The notes under the pieces: model-generated
Seen by the model: only the letters and a program-made list of their open reading frames with translations
Database searches by the model: none
What the model was told of the DNA's origin: nothing
Assembly (NCBI GenBank): GCA_017396725.1
Contig: JAFQLA010000069.1
Location: forward strand, 1 to 7,645
DNA: 7,645 bases
Origin: Oscillospiraceae bacterium
GTDB taxonomy: Bacteria; Bacillota_A; Clostridia; Oscillospirales; Oscillospiraceae
Reading direction: 5' to 3'
Shown here: one piece after another, positions 5,537-7,645 of the stretch
Position numbering within the stretch: the stretch's first letter is position 1
Layout: each line of letters opens with the position of its first letter
Translations under genes and position numbers: made by a program

Positions 5537-6334
5537 ACGAATTTTTACACCTTTGCCAGCGGCTCTTCGGGAAACGCGCTGCTGCTCTCCTGCGATGATA
5601 CCCATCTTCTCATCGATGCGGGCATCTCGCTGCGCCGCATCAAAACAAGTCTGAAGGCCCTTGGTCTTTCCATGGAAGACCTCTCCGCCATTCTCATCAC
5701 CCATACCCACAGCGATCATACAGGCGCCCTTGCCACCACTGTGCGCCATCACGACCTGCCGATCTTCGCCTCCGAAATCGCTGCCCGTGAGCTGCAGTAT
5801 CGGGTGCAGGGGATCACGCCGTTGCTGCGCCCCTTTGCCATCGGTCAGGAGCTGTATTTCGGCGATTGCCGTGTCCGTACCTTCCCCACCGCTCACGATG
5901 CCCCCGGCAGCGTCTGCTACCGCATAGATACGCCGGACGGTTCTTTCGGTATCCTCACCGACAGCGGTTTTGTCACCGAGGAAGCGCAGGAACTGCTCCC
6001 CGGCGTGGATCTTCTGGTGCTGGAGGCCAACCACGATGTGGAAACGCTCCTCAGCGGCCCCTATCCCTACTATCTCAAAGACCGCATCCTCGGCTCCCGC
6101 GGTCACCTCTCCAACGATGCCGCGGCGGAATTTGCGGTAAAGGCCGCCAAGGCCGGCACAAAGGAGATCATCCTCGCCCATCTGAGCCGTGAAAACAACA
6201 CCCCCGCCATGGCCTATAACGCGGTCTTTCAGGCGCTTTGCTGCTGCGGCTGCAGCACGGTTCTGAGCGTCGCCCCGCGGGAAACCATGAGCGAATGCCA
6301 CAGATTAGAAGGTTCTTGTCTATGCAGAAAGTAA
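5534..6334 (+). CDS. walJ: WalJ (YycJ) metallo-beta-lactamase-fold hydrolase
   Basis: Cytoplasmic MBL-fold protein of the WalJ/YycJ family, 266 residues from the TTG at 5534, close to the roughly 264 of B. subtilis. The fold signatures are the first strand with FASGSSGNALLL, the metal-binding motif HTHSDH (H57, H59, D61, H62), H121 in TAHDAPGS, D143 in LTDSGF, H191 in GHLSND, and H216 in LAHLS. These make a complete two-metal site. Family members are described as probable nucleases (5'-3' exonuclease activity reported for the B. anthracis/B. subtilis protein), and walJ mutants have been linked to altered division and DNA replication coordination; the exact cellular substrate here is unknown. 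It lies 78 bases after murA and overlaps rlmH by 13 bases. The C-terminal tail is unusually cysteine-rich (C236, C237, C238, C240, C255, C262, C264). Confidence 0.88.
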   Translation: MTNFYTFASGSSGNALLLSCDDTHLLIDAGISLRRIKTSLKALGLSMEDLSAILITHTHSDHTGALATTVRHHDLPIFASEIAARELQYRVQGITPLLRPFAIGQELYFGDCRVRTFPTAHDAPGSVCYRIDTPDGSFGILTDSGFVTEEAQELLPGVDLLVLEANHDVETLLSGPYPYYLKDRILGSRGHLSNDAAAEFAVKAAKAGTKEIILAHLSRENNTPAMAYNAVFQALCCCGCSTVLSVAPRETMSECHRLEGSCLCRK

Positions 6335-6804
6335 CCGTTTTATGCGTCGGTAAACTCAAGGAAAAATTCTATACAGAGGCTTCGGCGGAATATGTCAAGC
6401 GCCTTGGCCGCCATTGCAAGATCGAGATCGTGGAGCTGCCCGAATTCCGCCTGCCGGAGGCTCCCTCTGATGGCGATGTGCAGCGTGCCCTTGCGCAGGA
6501 GGCCGCCGCTATCCGCGAAAAGCTTCCCAAGGGCGGCGCGGTGATCGCCATGTGCATCGAAGGCAAGCTTCTCTCCAGCGAAGATCTCTCCAAAAAGCTG
6601 GAACAGCTGGCAGTTTCGGGAAAGACGCAGCTGACCTTCCTTATCGGCGGCAGCTTCGGTCTGCACCAAAGCATTAAGGATATGGCAGACCTCAAGCTTT
6701 CCATGTCTCCTATGACTTTCCCCCACCATATGGCACGGGTCATGCTCCTTGAGCAGATCTACCGTGCTTATCAGATCAGCGACGGAACAAGATACCATAA
6801 ATAG
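6322..6804 (+). CDS. rlmH: RlmH, 23S rRNA pseudouridine-1915 N3-methyltransferase
   Basis: SPOUT-class, SAM-dependent methyltransferase that N3-methylates pseudouridine 1915 in helix 69 of 23S rRNA on assembled 70S ribosomes. The 160-residue length matches the family (about 155-160). The SAM-binding knot region shows FLIGGSFGL, with GGSFG at 109-113, and the conserved C-terminal end MTFPHHMARVMLLEQIYRAY...YHK is present and complete. The start ATG at 6322 is inside the last 13 bases of walJ and has AGAAGG at 6307-6312 as its SD, so translation is probably coupled to walJ. An upstream in-frame start at 6238 would add 28 residues overlapping walJ and is rejected because the ATG at 6322 gives the usual N-terminus (MQKVTVLCVGKLKE). 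The rlmH-after-walJ neighbourhood is also seen in Bacillus and Staphylococcus, though not always directly adjacent. Confidence 0.95.
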   Translation: MQKVTVLCVGKLKEKFYTEASAEYVKRLGRHCKIEIVELPEFRLPEAPSDGDVQRALAQEAAAIREKLPKGGAVIAMCIEGKLLSSEDLSKKLEQLAVSGKTQLTFLIGGSFGLHQSIKDMADLKLSMSPMTFPHHMARVMLLEQIYRAYQISDGTRYHK

Positions 6805-6819
6805 CACGAGGTGAACGGT

Positions 6820-7645
6820 ATGACCGATTACAGAAAAGAATATGAAAAGTGGCTCGCAAGCGACGCCCTCAACGAAGAGGAAAAGGCGGAGCTGCAGGCC
6901 ATCGCAGATAACGACCAGGAGATCAAGTCCCGCTTCTTTGCCCCGCCGGAATTCGGCACCGCCGGCCTTCGCGGCATCATGGCAACGGGTCTTCGCAACA
7001 TGAATATCCATGTCATCCGCTGGGCAACCCAGGGCTTTGCCAATGTGATCTGCGCCGAAGGTGAAGAGGCCAGGAAAAAAGGCATTGCCATCTGCATGGA
7101 CTGCCGCCTTCACAGCATGGACTTTGCCCGGGCTGCCGCAGAGGTCTGCGCCGCCAACGGCATCTTTGTCCGCATTTTTGAGTCCCTGCGCCCCACGCCC
7201 GAGCTGAGTTTCGCCGTGCGGCATTATGGCTGTCAGGCAGGCATCAATGTCACCGCCTCCCACAATCCCAAAGAATATAACGGCTACAAAGTCTACTGGG
7301 CAGACGGCGCGCAGCTTCCCCCTCATCATGCTGACGCTATCGCCGCAGAGCTTGCCAAGACCGACATCTTTGCCGATATCAAGACCATGCCCTATGACGA
7401 GGCAGTTTCCAGAGGTCTCATTGTCACCATGGGCGAGGAAACGGACGCCGCCTTCATGGCCAATGTCTTCGCCATGATCAATGACCGTGAAACGGTAGCC
7501 TCCGTTGCCGATTCTTTCAAGATGGTCTATACCCCCTTCCACGGCTGCGGCCACAAGCTGGTGCCGCAGGCGCTGCGGGAGCTGGGTATCCGTCACCTCC
7601 ACTGCGTGGAAGAGCAGATGGTTATCGACGGTTCCTTCCCCACCG
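6820..7645 (+). CDS. Alpha-D-phosphohexomutase (phosphoglucomutase/phosphomannomutase), 5' part
   Basis: The first 275 codons of a phosphosugar mutase; the frame is open to the window end, so the gene is cut by the window and not broken. These enzymes interconvert hexose 1- and 6-phosphates through a phosphoserine. The early motif FGTAGLRG, found near the N-terminus of the family, is present, and the active-site loop TASHNPKEYNGYK carries the predicted phosphoserine S147. The segment KMVYTPFHGCGHKLVP marks the start of domain 2. The metal-binding DGD loop and the sugar-specificity loop lie beyond the window, so glucose versus mannose preference cannot be settled; the N-terminal extension resembles the long PgcA-type (about 560-580 residues) more than the short PMM/PGM type. 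The ATG at 6820 has GAGGTGA (6808-6814) five bases before it and begins 15 bases after rlmH, so it is likely in the same transcript. Its product could feed UDP-glucose and envelope polysaccharides. Confidence 0.92.
   Translation, partial: MTDYRKEYEKWLASDALNEEEKAELQAIADNDQEIKSRFFAPPEFGTAGLRGIMATGLRNMNIHVIRWATQGFANVICAEGEEARKKGIAICMDCRLHSMDFARAAAEVCAANGIFVRIFESLRPTPELSFAVRHYGCQAGINVTASHNPKEYNGYKVYWADGAQLPPHHADAIAAELAKTDIFADIKTMPYDEAVSRGLIVTMGEETDAAFMANVFAMINDRETVASVADSFKMVYTPFHGCGHKLVPQALRELGIRHLHCVEEQMVIDGSFPT

Noticed and set aside
5489..6301. A 270-codon minus-strand frame opposite walJ
   Set aside because: Shadow of walJ; its sequence mirrors the HxHxDH and other conserved codons of the sense gene and has no own signature.
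6792..6821. ATACC / GGTAT inverted repeat bracketing the SD of the phosphohexomutase gene
   Set aside because: Only five pairs with a 20-base loop; expected by chance at this length.
6340..7602. A 420-codon minus-strand frame opposite rlmH and the phosphohexomutase
   Set aside because: It covers two genes with full motifs on the + strand and spans their boundary, as a shadow frame would; no SD or domain is seen.

Overview
The window looks like ordinary chromosomal core DNA from a Gram-positive (Bacillota) bacterium, most likely a fairly GC-rich member of the Clostridia such as the Oscillospiraceae/Ruminococcaceae. This rests on the WalK/WalH/WalI gene set, the walJ and rlmH neighbours, strong AAGGAGG-type ribosome binding sites, TTG starts, and C/G-ending codons in coding regions next to an AT-rich intergenic gap. 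The taxon is an inference; no sequence was searched. All recognised genes lie on the + strand and fill almost the whole window.

Region 1 (about 1-3909) is the 3' part of a WalRK-type operon: walK (sensor histidine kinase), walH/yycH-like and walI/yycI-like (membrane-anchored extracytoplasmic regulators of WalK). Gaps are 24 and 9 bases, and each start has a good SD. The response regulator walR is expected just upstream but is not visible. In well-studied Firmicutes this system matches autolysin expression and cell-wall turnover to growth and division.

Region 2 (3910-4159) is the only sizeable non-coding gap. It is AT-rich and holds a strong GC-core hairpin with a short T tract (likely operon terminator), two promoter-like hexamer pairs, a nested inverted repeat, and three TGTAAT hexamers. 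It is the regulatory boundary between the wal operon and the murA cluster.

Region 3 (4160-6804) is murA - walJ - rlmH. MurA performs the first committed step of peptidoglycan synthesis. WalJ is a metallo-beta-lactamase-fold hydrolase normally found in wal operons. RlmH methylates 23S rRNA pseudouridine 1915. Both murA and walJ start with TTG. A long imperfect RNA hairpin lies between murA and walJ, and walJ overlaps rlmH by 13 bases.

Region 4 (6820-7645) is the 5' part of an alpha-D-phosphohexomutase (phosphoglucomutase/phosphomannomutase) running off the window; it has no stop here.

Most genes concern the cell envelope: wall-stress sensing, the first wall-precursor enzyme, and sugar-phosphate supply. 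I see no mobile element, CRISPR array, tRNA, rRNA or defence-like system. The most interesting material is regulatory: the walI-murA gap and the murA-walJ hairpin. There is no convincing evidence of a wholly new system.
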